A DNA stretch of 64,000 bases from Macropodus opercularis (taxonomy: Eukaryota > Chordata > Actinopteri > Anabantiformes > Osphronemidae): contig CM061105.1 of the NCBI GenBank assembly GCA_030770545.1, positions 2,339,001-2,403,000 of the forward strand, read 5' to 3'. The translations under genes and the position numbers were made by a program. This document shows positions 1 through 12,369 of the stretch, piece by piece; within the stretch, counting starts at the first letter, position 1, and every line of letters starts with the position of its first letter. Below the pieces are notes generated by a model. The model was given only the letters and a program-made list of their open reading frames with translations. It did not search any database and was not told where the DNA came from.

Positions 1-135
1 AGACATGCTATGTCTTTGCTGTTTGAAAATGTTGTATCATGCTGCAAAGCTATTTTGTCTTGCCCAGGGTCTGTCCCTTTAGTCAGAAATTTGTCAAAAT
101 GACATTTCTCTTTTTATTTTTGATGCTTTGTGTAG

Positions 136-3100
136 GTGCGTCGAGTGCCTGGGTCGAGCGGCCGTCTCCACAAGACAGAGGACGGTGGTTGGGAGTGGAG
201 TGATGATGAGCTGGATGAGGAGAGTGAGGAAGGCAAAGCTGCTGTGGCAGCTCTACGGGTGAGACCTTCTGTGTTTGAAAGTGTTTTGCTTGATAACTTG
301 AAGCCTCAACTTACAGTTGAGTGAGGCCTTGCGTACGTCACATCACTTATCGAGCTACATAACATTCAGTAGTTCAGTAGTCAATTCTCTGTGCCATCTC
401 CTGGAAGGTTGGAAATATGGCTATGCTTAATGGAGCATAAAACTCATCCAGTGGTGCTATTTCAGGGTCTTGTGTGAAGGGACATGACACCAGAAGTGAC
501 TTGTCAGTTTTTCCAAAATCTGAGAACCGACAGCAAAAATGGGAGAACCAGCTAGTTTGGTTTTGAAGGCTCTGACATTTGTGAAGATTTCATGTACAAA
601 CTGGTCTTTCCCTTGTAGCTTCACGTTCATGTGTATATCCCCAGCAAAAGCTAAATCACAACCGCATCTGTTCAGGAAGATCATCAATTTTCTCATGTAG
701 TTCCAAAAATGAGATGGTCACCTGTCTGAGCTCCCCCAGTCCTTAACATACTTTCCTCAAACTTAACCAGCAGACAGAGTGGTCTTCTTCAAGAAACTTA
801 ATAAACTGACGATGCTGAAGTCACCTCGCTTGAATAAAGTTAGCGAGTTTTACGTGGTCAAGCTGCAATATGGATTTACACAATGCTTCCTGGTCGTTTA
901 TGCAGTGCAGGAAAATTATTAAACGTGCTGCCAGCCTCTGAGTGGTAGCACGTTCTTGCGTTGGCTGGTTGTAAATGTAATTAGCATGCTTGGTGGAAAA
1001 GTGACAGCTGATGTTGTATTCCATTAAAGCATCAATGGTTTCTTGGCAAATACAGCCTTTGACCGGACTTCAGTGGGAAAAAGTATTTAGTTGTCCTTTC
1101 TTTTCACAGGCCCTCTCACTGTTGTAATAATAGAGAATAGCCCAGGCTCTGCAAAATAAAGTCAATGTATCACAGCGCCAACTGGTGGTACGCTAGTTCA
1201 TATGAATTCAGTCAGAATTAGACGGGCCAGATGTGGCCAGTGGGACGTAGTTTGCCCTCCCCTGCTCTATAGGATCATCTAGATCTTCATGCAGTTCAGC
1301 TCACAGTATTTTAAATAGTCAGTAAGTAAAGTATGCCAGTAACTGTGATTTCATTTACTTTCAGTTTCAGTCACATTCTATAAATTAGAATTATTCACTG
1401 CTACAGTACTAAACATCCATGACTGCATTGATAAAGATGCATGTTTTTATTCCTGTTCTTTATTCTTTTCCATTCTGCAGTCACCCAGAGTGAAAGATGG
1501 GTCCCAGAATATGGAGGTGAGTCACTTTGTAGTGACTTTCTGTTCTTTCTATCATGTTAATATTGAGAGAACAAGCTGCACGACCTAATGTTCGTCATCT
1601 TTTTTGTTTGTCAATAACAAAAGGCTTGTGTGTCTTAGCTTTTTCCACCAGTAGATGGCGCCACAGGACATTTGCAACAACCTAGTGCAGCACATGAGAG
1701 ATCCTCCAATGTGAGCCATGCAGTAGGGGACGTTGTACCTCAGGCTCCCAGTCAAACAGGGAGTCCTTCACATGCTCAGGTAGAAGCATGGGCAGTGTCA
1801 CTTATACTAGCCCAGTGTTAGGTGTTGATGGTACCAATGTAGATTATATAGAAGACAATCTTAATGTTAAAATAACAGTGAAGGCTCTTAAAACCTTAGT
1901 ACCTCTAAGTTGTTCCATGTGAGTTTGGAAAGTCCAAAAGTCTTATCTGTACTTTGAGGAACAATGTGTCTCTACCATTACAAGCAACCTCCTCTGATTG
2001 ACTGGCTTCTTCTTCAGAGGAGCAACAGAGTCTAAAATTGTAGCTTTATCAACAAGACAATATACAGTACCTGTTCATGATTACCAATGACCTCTGCGTA
2101 GCTACAACAAGACAGTCTGCAGTACCTGTTCATGATTAAAATGACTGCTCCTCTGCGTAGCTACTCCAGTAGTGGATTAAATGCTGTGTAAACATCTCAG
2201 TTTCAGCATCTCATATGTTGTTTGTTTTATGGTAAAGAGAATATGGGTTGTTTAGCTTTGCAAATCATTGCATTGTATTTTAGTTACATTTTATACATGA
2301 AATTGGGATTTGAATAACAGAAAAGCTAATTAAAAATAGGGTCTTAGAATGTCTAGTGGCGACATAGTGTATGGCATTAACCCATTTACTGTTGTTGTAG
2401 GATCCAGCTGCTGCCAATTCCAGCATTCCCATTAGCCTTGTGCTGAGATTGAGGAATCCCAAGAAGGAACTCAATGACATCCGATTTGAGTTTATGCCGG
2501 GCAGAGGTAAAATTATTCTAAATGTTTTTCTTGTTAAATTTGTTCTTACACTTTAATCTCATATCTCACTGTCACCCCCCCCCATCTGACTACTTTCAGA
2601 CTCGGCTGATGGAGTTTCCCAAGAGTTGGTTTCGGCAGGTCTGGTGGATGGGAGGGACTTGGTCATTGGTAAGTAAAACGGCATTGTATGGAAGTTGTCA
2701 TGTTCAGTACTGAAGACATTTCATACTATTTAATAGTTTTATGTACGTTAAGTGGTATTTGAATGCTTTATATGTAATTCATTACTATTATTTGAATATA
2801 AAAACATTAAGAATCATATTTAAATAATGACTGTTTTCTGTGTTTCTAATGCAATCTGACATGGGTCTTTTATTTCGTGATAAGTTGCAGCCAATTTGCA
2901 GAAGATTGTTGATGATCCTCAGAGTAACAAAAATGTGACCTTCAGACTGGTGAGAACATTGACATTAAATGTTCATAAAGTGGTCAATGTGTACTGATGC
3001 GTAAAACTTAATATTTTGTAGGTTTTACTGTGGTCAAGTATTATATGGTACAATAAAAATGCTCCTGTCTTTCAGGCATCTGGTGTGGAGGAGTCTGAAA

Positions 3101-3150
3101 TTCCAGATGATGTTAAACTCGTTGGATTTGCGCAGCTCAGCATCAGTTAA
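136..3150 (+). CDS. oxsr1: oxsr1, last seven coding exons (3' part of serine/threonine kinase OSR1)
   Basis: C-terminal 204 residues of oxidative-stress-responsive kinase 1, the WNK-activated kinase that phosphorylates cation-chloride cotransporters (family knowledge). The kinase domain lies off the left edge. Exons read 136-258, 1481-1516, 1639-1779, 2401-2506, 2600-2668, 2885-2949 and 3076-3150. They sum to 615 nt and join in one frame to a TAA stop. The first exon holds the regulatory S-motif region ([20 protein letters not shown]). Exons 4-7 form the CCT domain that binds RFxV/I motifs ([39 protein letters not shown]). The GGWEWS and PQSN motifs and the ending LSIS favour OXSR1 over its paralogue STK39. 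Exon 1639-1779 is variable but starts LFPPVDG, like human LFPTTDP. I cannot tell which fish co-orthologue this is. Confidence 0.93.
440..1268 (-). mobile_element. hAT-type DNA transposon relic in an oxsr1 intron
   Basis: Minus-strand fragments at 457-696 and 821-1060 resemble the C-terminal part of hAT/ZBED-like transposases (for example [14 protein letters not shown], and [15 protein letters not shown] followed by [13 protein letters not shown]). They are separated by frame breaks. The right end near 1210-1268 carries the TGGCC-rich, GTAGTTTGCCC terminal sequence common to vertebrate hAT elements. It lies wholly inside the oxsr1 intron 259-1480. The left boundary is uncertain and no target duplication was identified. 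Confidence 0.6.
1175..1188 (-). promoter_or_regulatory. CTCF-like motif, one mismatch
   Basis: On the minus strand this reads CCACCAGTTGGCGC, which fits the CTCF core CCASYAGRKGGCRS except at one position. It lies between the hAT relic body and its terminal sequence. Motif match only. Confidence 0.25.
1648..1661 (+). promoter_or_regulatory. Perfect CTCF core consensus inside an oxsr1 coding exon
   Basis: CCAGTAGATGGCGC matches CCASYAGRKGGCRS at every position. It overlaps codons for P-V-D-G-A in the variable linker between kinase and CCT domains of oxsr1. Occupancy cannot be judged from sequence. Confidence 0.4.
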
Positions 3151-4510
3151 GTCAAATACAGCCAGCAATAAGGACAGAAACAAATGGTATTGCACAGCTG
3201 CATTGTAGTCAATTCCAAGAAACCACTACTGCCAAAGAGAGAACGAGTAGGAGGATGATCACATGATCATAAAAGATCAAGGAGGAGTAGGGAACACAGA
3301 GCTGGCAGAGGTGTGACACAACTGCAGAATGCATAAGGACCACAATGAGGCATAGTTCATCACAGGAATCACACTTGTTCACAAAAATGTATACAGTGAA
3401 TGGGAGAAGAGATGCAATCAAATATGGTAACTCCTAATTTCCCTTTTCTTAGTTTTGTTCCTTGTCATATAGTACATAAGCACAATCCATTTCCCCCCAG
3501 TACTGGAAACAATTGCCTTTTTTTTCTTAATAAACGTGCCACAAGACTCACGTGAGTGCAATGCCATCTTTATATGGCATTCAATGCTACACTGAAATTG
3601 AAAGGCAAAAAATTAGCCTTGTTTATGTAACTACATACTTTACCAGTAGAACTGGTGGAAAAATTTGGTATTTTTATGTACAGCTGAAATCTGAAAAATA
3701 ATCCCTTAACATTTACTCTAATAACACATTCAACTATAGTTTTACTTTTTTCTGTATCAGGCAGCCTAAGGCAGTGCTATGAATTCTTTTGGAGATTTTC
3801 TGAGGTATTACAGACTAATAACATTTTCTCACATTTTCCTAATATTCTCGTACTATGCAATAATGATTATCTTTTGTCACGTGACTACTGATCTCTTACA
3901 ATGTAATTTCCGAATGAATAAAAACAGTTTTTGTATGCCTACTACAACAGAGTTCATGAAAAGTCAACTAGCTAAAAGATTTTTGGAAGATGTCTGTCAA
4001 AGTGTAGCCCTGGGTATTTTTGCTTCAAAGAGGTAATTTAGTTTGCTTATAACAGTTCATCTAACAGCTAGGAATAGTCCAGAATCATAGCAAGCTGCCT
4101 CCATCCTCAAAAACTGAAGATGTTCTACCAAAGTGAAACAAACTAAATTTGGGTACAATTCACACAAATTGCAAAAATATTTTTTAATTTTCCTGAAAAA
4201 AATTTGATTTTGAATCTTGTTGAAGGGTTTGCGACATTTGCCTCTGAGATTTCTGCTTCCAATATCCTCCGATGTGCTATTAAATTGGAGAGGCCAGGTT
4301 CTGTGAAGTGACCGCTTTGTTTAGTAGTATAACATTTCTAATGAAAGTATGTGACTGTGGTCTGTGGCTTTTCAAAAGTACCATTGTGGAAATACATTTT
4401 TTTTTCAAGCTGCTACATATCCTGGTCATGACCAGTGCTAATAAGTGAAACAATCCTATGACTGAGTGCCAAAATTTGTATATTACCCTTTGCTTTTATG
4501 ATAAAGTATA
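3151..4510 (+). other. oxsr1 3' UTR and downstream non-coding DNA
   Basis: There are no coding features. The first poly(A) signal after the oxsr1 stop is AATAAA at 3529-3534, so a 3' UTR of about 400 nt is likely; later signals exist if the transcript runs longer. Beyond about 3600 I see only AT-rich unique-looking sequence up to the Tc1 element at 4511. Confidence 0.5.
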
Positions 4511-5280
4511 CAGGTGCTGGTCATATACTTGATGTATTTCACTTGGAATTTCAATTCCATTCAAGAACTAAAACTTGTATAATGCAGACTGATATAAGTC
4601 TATAAGTGTTTATTTCTTTTCATTTTGATGATTATGACTGACAACTAATGAGAACCCCAAATTCAGTATCTCAGAAAATTCCACACTCTAATCAGCTAAT
4701 TAACTCAAAACACCTGCAAAAGCCTTTAAATGGTCTCTCAGTCTAGTTCTGTAGGCTACACAATCATGGGGAAGACTGCTGATTTGACAATTGTCAACAA
4801 AACGACCATTGACACCTTGCAGAAGGAGGGCAAGACACTAAAGGTCATTGCAAAAGAGGCTGACTGTTCACAGAGCTTTGTGTCCAAGCACATTAATAGA
4901 GAGGCGAAGGGAAGGAAAAGATGTGGTAGAAAAGAGTGTACAAGCAGTAGGGATAACTGCTTCCTGGAGAGAATTGCGAAACTAGAAACCCAATCAAAAA
5001 TATGAGGGAGATTCACAAAGAGTGGACTGCAGCTGGAATCAGTGCTTCAAGAACCACTACGCACAGATGTATGCGAGACATGGGCTTCAGCTGTCGCATT
5101 CCTTGTGTCAAGCCACGCTTGAATAACAGACAGCGTCAGAAGCATCTCATCCGGGCTAAAGACAAAAAGGACTGGACTTCTGCTGAGTGGTCCAAAGTTA
5201 TGTTCTCTGCTGAAAGTAAATTTTGTGTTTCCTTTGGAAATCAGCATCAGAGAGTCTGGAGATTATATGACCAGCACCTG
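4511..5280 (+). mobile_element. Tc1/mariner element, deleted derivative with intact terminal inverted repeats
   Basis: Starts CAGGTGCTGGTCATATA at 4511 and ends with the inverse at 5264-5280. Both ends are flanked by TA (4509-4510 and 5281-5282), the expected Tc1 target duplication. Inside, on the + strand, is the transposase N-terminus (MGKTADLTIVNKTTIDTLQK, a helix-turn-helix region, then a second block in another frame at 5002-5270 with WTSAEWSKVMFSAESKF and FGNQHQRVWR). The coding part is frameshifted near 4995 and runs directly into the right inverted repeat, so the distal catalytic portion is gone. The element is 770 bp, about half the usual 1.5-1.6 kb, and non-autonomous. Confidence 0.85.
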
Positions 5281-5282
5281 TA

Positions 5283-6464
5283 TACAGAACTTTCAACATT
5301 CCTATCAGCCTCAGTTGTACTTTTTGTTAATTAGCGGATGTGAGCTTCTTAATACTGTTATTATATACATGCTTACCTCGCAAAACTTTGTTTGTACTGA
5401 TGGCTGCAGAAATCCTGACAAATCTCTCAAAGCCTCTGCAAATAAAACATCATAGCTTCATCAAGGTCATGGCTGGACGCCAACCTCTCAAAAGCCACTT
5501 ACATGTAATTGGACACGAGACAAGATGTTCTGACAGCAATGTAGTCCTCTGTAATTTATAAACATCAAACATTCATTGTCATCACTCCCATTGTAGCTGT
5601 ATGGTTGTTTCATACCACCTGCTGTAGGGGCTGTGATACAGCTCCTACTTCAGGTCTTCTGTAAATGGTCCATGTAAAGATGTAAATGTTTGATGACAAT
5701 TCCATGCATTGTCACACCAACGTATTATTTGTATGTAATCGTGTAGATGCATTGACTGTTGAAATGTCCATGTTGAAGAAAAGAAATATTTTACTTATAA
5801 AGACAAAGAGACAGAGAAGTATCATGTTCAATGCACAACATTCAATTTGTTTAGTAGTGTTTCCACCGTTGGCCTTTGTGAGAGCATCACAAATGATTAT
5901 TTTGTTAAGTTGAAACTATGCTTATACACACCTTTATTTTTGGAAACACACAGGCCTGTTATTGTTCTTTGGTTTAATGATATGCAGTATTTGTTTTCCA
6001 AATAAAACTGTTCAAGGCTAATTGATATAATTGTACTGATGGCACAGGTAACACTGCCCTATTTATGTCTGTAATTTTGGTGATTATGAAATACTTTTAA
6101 TATTTGTTTCCCCTTTATTGTTTAAATGATCACTCGGCCTCTTTTAGTTGGCACTGAATAATTTGTGGTAATTTAATCTGATTGGCACCTACATTTTTCT
6201 TTTTAGTTTTTTAACATATTACATATATTTAATGTACTTAATGATAAAACCTATACATCTACAAATGCATAATTTGAAATGGAGTATTTGTGATAAGATT
6301 CCTTGACGAAATAAATTGAAATGTCAGTAAATGCAAAAGGATTTTTAGTAGCTAAATAAAGTGATATAATGAAATGCAGTGAGTGACAATGTTGATTTAA
6401 AATTTCATAATGTCCTATTTGCGTTTTACATTTTTTATTTTAGCTCTGACTACACATTTAAATG
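5283..6464. other. No recognised feature
   Basis: AT-rich non-coding sequence between the Tc1 derivative and an L2 fragment. Short open frames here have no recognisable domains. Confidence 0.4.
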
Positions 6465-7122
6465 GTAACTCCCTACTCATAGGTTGACCCAATAACTCTT
6501 TGAAAAGCTTCCAGTTGATTCAAAATGCTGCAGCCAGAGTCTGACTGGACTTAGAAAGAGAGATCATAATTCTCCTCTGCATTGGCTCCCTGTCAAATCT
6601 AGGATAGAATTCAAAATTCTTCTCCTCACCTACAAAGCTCTTCATAATAAAGCTCCATCTTATCTCAAAGACCTCAAGGCTCCTTATGCTCCCTTCAGAA
6701 TACTTCGTTCTCAGAGCGCTGGTCTACTTGTGGTTCCTAGAGTTTTTACCTGTAGAACGGGAGGCAGAGCCTTTAGCTCCAAGCTCCTCTATGTGGAACC
6801 AGCTTCCAGTTCAGGTTCGAGCAGCAGACGCCCTCTCTGCTTTAACACTAGGCTGAAACCTTCCATTCTGACAAAGCTGATAATTAGAGATGGTTCTGGT
6901 TTCTCTGATCCATCTCTTAGTTCAGCTCCTTCACTCACTGGTCAAGGCAGACTAGTTGGGGTGAAGACCGCCCAAATTCATTGATTGGCTACAATTAAAA
7001 GCTGCTCTATGTGGGATTTGTTGGGTTTAGTTGTGTCAGGTCTTAAACCTTACTTGTAAAGTGCCTTGAGATAACTGTTGTTGTGAATTGGTGCTATATA
7101 AATAAAAATGAATTGAATTGAA
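6465..7122 (+). mobile_element. L2-clade LINE, 3' fragment
   Basis: 5'-truncated copy of the L2-like LINE seen in longer form at 13.0-16.5 kb. It starts within the reverse-transcriptase C-terminal region (the stretch encoding LQLIQNAAARV in other copies) and ends in the family 3' end, with GCTATATAAATAAA followed by a short TTGAA repeat. A stretch of the 3' UTR is missing near 6950. No intact frame remains. Confidence 0.8.
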
Positions 7123-7124
7123 AA

Positions 7125-9283
7125 TATACAGTATGTTTGAGTAAGACAGGATGTCAGTGTGTCCCTTTTTCCCTCTCATTCTTTCTCTCCCCCCTCACGC
7201 CTTCATCTACACTCCCACACATGTTTGTTAATTGATTCTCTCTGGACCTTGACACACACAGCTGGTCTCACTCACACATTGAACACTTGCCTCTCACTAT
7301 ATCGTTGAACTGCATCAATCAGAACTGTTCCCCTGGTTGCTTATCACAGTTTAATTTTAAACTTTTATTTTATTTTATTTTAACACCGTTAAGGTCGTTT
7401 GCTTGCTGTTTTTGAGACTTTGTTTAGTGAACGAATCTATTTGTACAGTACCACTTACATTCTGAATTTGTTCTGTCTGATTTTGATTATAGTACCATTC
7501 CTCCTCCTCTTTCTCTTGTTTTGGTGTTTACCTGCTTCACCTTTGTTGTTCTGGCGGCTATAGATCATAGTAGTACCATTCCTGTTTAACTGTAGAGCAA
7601 CATAAAGCTGACCTCCTATCTTCAGCAAGAATCTCACTGCCTCGCTTGCAATTTGAGTGTCCTCTGTCCGAGTCACAACTTGAACTTCTGAACTCCCAAG
7701 TGGAGTAATCCATATTGATAAATGGCCTTGGGTCTGTAGGTCTTGGTGTGTTATGAGAAAGAGTGATGGTTAGGCAAAAACTGGTGGAGAGCTGACCTTT
7801 TGGTGAGTTCACAAGGATCCATGGGAGAGATCCAATATCTAAAAAAATTACAGGAGCACTGGGAGCGAGCAGATGCCGCAGTTTACAAAGGTAAAAACAA
7901 CTGGTTCTGTGTGTAAAATGAAATTGTAGCTGGAACTGGACAAGAATTTGTGAAGGATGAGAGAAATCTAGAAAGCAAAAGAAAGTTAATTAGATTGTGA
8001 AAAAAGAGACTGGAAACAGGAGGCATAAACAGAGAAAGAAAACAATTACAGAATGTTGTGACTTCTGAACATGCATCTGTAGGTAGAAAGACCTAGACTT
8101 CGATCCATTTGCACTTATGGCATCTGTAACCTAGGTCTAAACACACAAGAATAGGAAGGCTACAAATTATATGAGAAGATAGTAAAATATTTGTATGTAT
8201 TGTGTTTATATAACAAGAGCTGCACACAACAAGTAGTATCATGTAAGACATGAATTTATTGTACACACCAGTTAAGAGAAATGTTTGGCTGATCAATATT
8301 ACGACTGACAACGTGAGATTCGTTGCATCATGGTTTGTGAACCATGATGGGTTTGTGAACTGACTGGCGGTGGTTGTGTGAGGACATGAAGCTGATCAGC
8401 TGAGGCTGTCATTCCAAATGTGTCCAGTGGAAGATTTTAAAGATCTATCACAGAAACTCCACAAGCACCATCTCTATGAAGCAGACACAGCCATGATGCA
8501 TGTCAGTGTAGCTGACCAACACGGCTACAGGCCGTGGGCGGATCGCACACCAAACACACCTGTTCCAGAGGAAACACATACAGGACAAGTGGACGATGGT
8601 GAAACACTGGCCTTCATCACATCTCAGTTTTGTGGGTGAATGGGACATTGTGTTTGAGAAAACGAGTCACCTTTCTTCCTCTGCAGGGTTTAGTAGTAGC
8701 CAAATTAAGAATGGTAATTTAGGGTTTCTGTCTTTTAGCTGTTTCTCTTTCCGTTTTTGTTTAATGGGACCGACGTTCTTTCAAGCTAAGGATAACGTTA
8801 AGTGGCCAATTTTGTATTGATTTTGATCATTTTGTTGGGCATTATTTGATTAGTGGGGAATTTGATGCTTTAGAAAGCACCAGAGGAGGGATCGTAGTGG
8901 GAGAAACATGCATCTTTGTAGTGTAATATATCTATTTAGTTTATAGGCCATGGGGATACAGAGTTTGTCTGTCTTATGCTTTGTCTTTGCCAGTAACAGT
9001 TTCTTTGTTTATTTCCAGGGTATCTGATTGTACAGGACATTCGCTGACCTTTGGAGCGACTCGAGGACAGTGTGTCCCAGCGGGTTCCGTTCTTCCGTTC
9101 TCTCTCCCTGCCTTGACAGAGAGATGCCTGCCTTTGCATATTTCTCATCTCACCACTGACAATCAATTCATTTAATTGTTTGTACCTTGTTGTCTGATTG
9201 CATTCTTTTGAGTTGGAATCTCTGACAGCGACAAGTGTAAGAAAGACGTCTTTAATGTGACTTCATATCAATATAATGGCTTA
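7125..9283. other. Repeat-like non-coding DNA, not classified
   Basis: No gene is recognised. The pyrimidine-rich block at 7140-7420 and the stretch at 8400-9180 look like decayed mobile-element sequence, but I could not assign them to a family. Confidence 0.3.
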
Positions 9284-9485
9284 ATAACCCCAAAACAGAA
9301 CACAACAACAACAACAAGCAGCAACAGACTCAGGCAGGATGGTTGAACCAGCAGCTGAACACTGAGACACACGGCTCTGAGTCTGACGATACCTGGAGAT
9401 GAGAATAGAGAGAGAGAGAAAGAGAGAAACATAACTAGAGAGAACAGAGACAAAGTTAGTCACATGTTGGCATGTTAGTGGATTT
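9284..9485 (-). mobile_element. L2-clade LINE 3' UTR fragment, reverse orientation
   Basis: Matches, in reverse, the L2 3' UTR segment around 16030-16220: a CAACAACAA run, then CAGCAACAGACTCAGGCAGG, then GAGTCTGACGATACCTGGAG. It lacks the terminal TTGAA tail. Confidence 0.65.
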
Positions 9486-12369
9486 AAATAGAAATAATAA
9501 TACAAAGTTCACATGTGGACATGGTGGCATTTATTATAGCTGTGTGTAAGCTGGTAAACTTTTTGTCATTGTTCAGTTCATCTGAACATCTGTCTTGCCT
9601 GAGTAGGTGCAACATGCTATCCAGGTAATCTGTGAAAATTAATGCCAACAAGTGGAGAAGGAGAATCTGTGGCAGCTTGCTGTGAGGCTGCAGGTTTTCC
9701 AGGTAGTTGTCGTGTCCCCAATGTGAATGGGATGATGATAAGTACTGGGATGCTGTCAGAAAACTGTCCAACTCCTTGAAGACATGACTATAAATCCATG
9801 TAGACAGACTGAACGAAGGCCACTGAAGGTAAACACAAGTCTCAGACATCATTGGACCCAAAACCATCTAAAGAGTCTTTAGAGAGGAATTTGTTGAAGA
9901 ATTTGCTATCTGAGATTGCCTCTGGGGCACATCTGCACAGGATGTGTAGGATGAGGATGTGTAAATGCATAGTGTAACACACACAATTTAAATTTCACAA
10001 AAATACTAGAAACGATGAAGAAAGGCCTGATAAAGAGCTTCATCTGGCTGCCATCACCATGTACAACAGATCATAGGACACGGCATAAGCCATGGCAGAG
10101 GTGAGGGACATGGAGCAGAAAGAGGTTTTTGTTGGGAATGTAACTCTGTAAAAGATACACTGTGTTAAACCCTGCTAATCATTTGCACACCCCAGGGGAC
10201 AGTGAAGCTCAATTATTGCTTCTCTCCGACACATACAGTATGCCTACCTCACCCAGACGTGCAGGAACAGCACTAAGACAACATTGGTTCAAACGCTTTC
10301 ACAATTTACGTAATTTACGGTATGTAACAAGTGTGGGTTTGTAACTTTGTTTGGTGTTCACTAGCTTGTGCATCAGACATGCACCCATAACAGCACAGTT
10401 CACACTTACTACCATCAGTCCCTTGTTCACATAACAAGCCTAATCTTTACAGGTGTGAAGTGAAACCTAACTGGAGGATAAATGTGTGGACATATGGTCT
10501 CTGCCACCTTCCCTCACACTGAAGAAGCTAAAAAAAATTATTATTTTTATAGATGCATACATACCAAGCTTTTACATTTTTGGCACATTTTGAGTGATTT
10601 GGGCTTTAGGCCAAATTTGAACACCTAATTTTTCAAGGCACAAAGCTATTTGGATGGACTTTCATCCACCTGCAAATACACACATGGCAGTTGAACTGCA
10701 AAATATTTAAAATTTTAGAAATTTAAAATGTTCTTGATTTATCCACTCTGTGTGAGCTGTGGTAAATAAAAACATTTCCATGGCAAAATGGCAGCATCAT
10801 GGCACGTCTCAGAAACTGCTCCTGGAGTTCTACACACTGTGGTTTCCCTGTATTCAAGACAAATTATTTTCATATAGGAAAACACAAATTACTGTACAGT
10901 TGGTTGGATTTTACACCCACAGAACATTTTTTCCAATAAATCAGAAGAAACTTCAAAAAGTAACTCTCAGATAATTTAAGTAAAAGAAACTTGTTCATTT
11001 GTTAATAATTAACACCTGAGTAAACACAGTATTTAAATGTATTAAAGTAAAAATCAATTGACATTAACAACTGCCCAAGACATTACTAAATTATTTTTCA
11101 AATTAAAACTAATCCTGGCTCCACATTATGGAAAACAAAGGTAGTCAGGTCCCTTCAGTTGGTACAGAGCCACCCAGCTAATAAGTGAAAGTCTGCCAGA
11201 GACAAGTAGCGGACCTTTGGACACCACTGTATATTTAACACATGTTTAACCCTAATTTAGTTTCTCATAAAACCTCAGTGATAAATCTTGAAGGTCAGTG
11301 TCAAAGATTAGGCCCAATTTGTGCGTTTGTCATGCTTATATGAATATTGTGCGCGCGCACACACACAAACACACACACACAAACACACAATTGCAAGAAG
11401 TGCAAGAAGTCACAACAATAAATAAATGATTGTAAAGTATTAGTTTAAGCTGACTGTGTTTTTCTATTCTTGTGACTTAGATGAAGATCAGAACACATTT
11501 TATGACCAATTTATGCAGAAATCCATGTGATCCCAAAGAGTTCACATACTTTTTCTTGCAACTATATATAGAGATCTACAGTGTCAGCCTAATTCAAGCA
11601 CATACAGATTAAAGAACTGCATTTTCACTGCAGGAAACCCATTCTTCCATGGAAATGCCTTTTGAATAAGCAGGACCTGGAAATGCTCTTTGCACACTTC
11701 ACTGTTATCTCTCTCGTATCTCCTGCAAATTATTTGAATGCTATACGTTTTAATGTCTGTTGTATTTTTATAAGTTGTGAAACCACCTTTGTACTTGTAC
11801 TTAGTTATCTTATCTTAAGGTTGATAAAGTTTTAAATCACAAGGGTAACTAATTGTTTCTGTTGCTCTCCATTTGTAAACAATCTAAGTTTAACTGACAT
11901 TTCTCAGTCTTTCTTGGAAAACACTAAACACTAATTATGGCCCAGGCCATATATGTGTACTTGCTAGTGTATGTGTGTCTTGTGGGGGGGGGGTGTTTTC
12001 AGATCAGCTGGTGCCCTGGTGGTTGGTGGAGCAGGCTACTCCCCATTGGTTGAGGGGAGGAAGATCCAGTTTCAAATGTGTCACAGTTCCAGCAGTCCCG
12101 AGGACGGATCCATCATCATCATCATCAGTATTATGGTTTTTTCATGATCTGGTTAACTATCTTATTACTGTGTTTGAGATTGAGCCTTTCTTTTGAGTCC
12201 TGTGCTATTTAGTTTATTTACTCTGGTGTATAAAAGATGGTAATGGTGAGTTGCCATTTTCTTTGATTAATTCTGTTTTTCCTGTTTAATGGGTAGAGAG
12301 TCAGTTTTAGTGCCCAAAAACTGATAACTTTTCGTTATCTTCATTACAGGGCCCAGAATTTTTGTTATT
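9486..12369. other. Intergenic; no gene recognised
   Basis: Contains a minus-strand open frame at 9484-9867 without recognisable domains, a CA/GCGC microsatellite at about 11350-11387, and the Tc1-like terminus listed separately. Otherwise it is AT-rich and featureless. Confidence 0.35.
11455..11575 (-). mobile_element. Terminal part of a Tc1-like element
   Basis: Read on the minus strand from 11570, the sequence begins AGTTGCAAGAAAAAGTATGT and continues with the AC-CTTTGGGATCAC type terminus common in fish Tc1-like elements. A related but diverged terminus occurs at 28477-28560. The partner end was not found nearby, so this is a fragment. Confidence 0.5.

Noticed and set aside
136..3150. 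Identification of the first gene as stk39 (SPAK)
   Set aside because: [17 protein letters not shown], the PQSN motif and terminal LSIS match OXSR1; SPAK ends LSVS and differs at these sites.
9484..9867. 127-codon minus-strand open frame
   Set aside because: No recognisable domain, no splice or promoter context, and the composition resembles antisense repeat sequence.
11350..11387. GCGC/CACA tract as a regulatory element
   Set aside because: Simple dinucleotide microsatellite; nothing else nearby supports a function.
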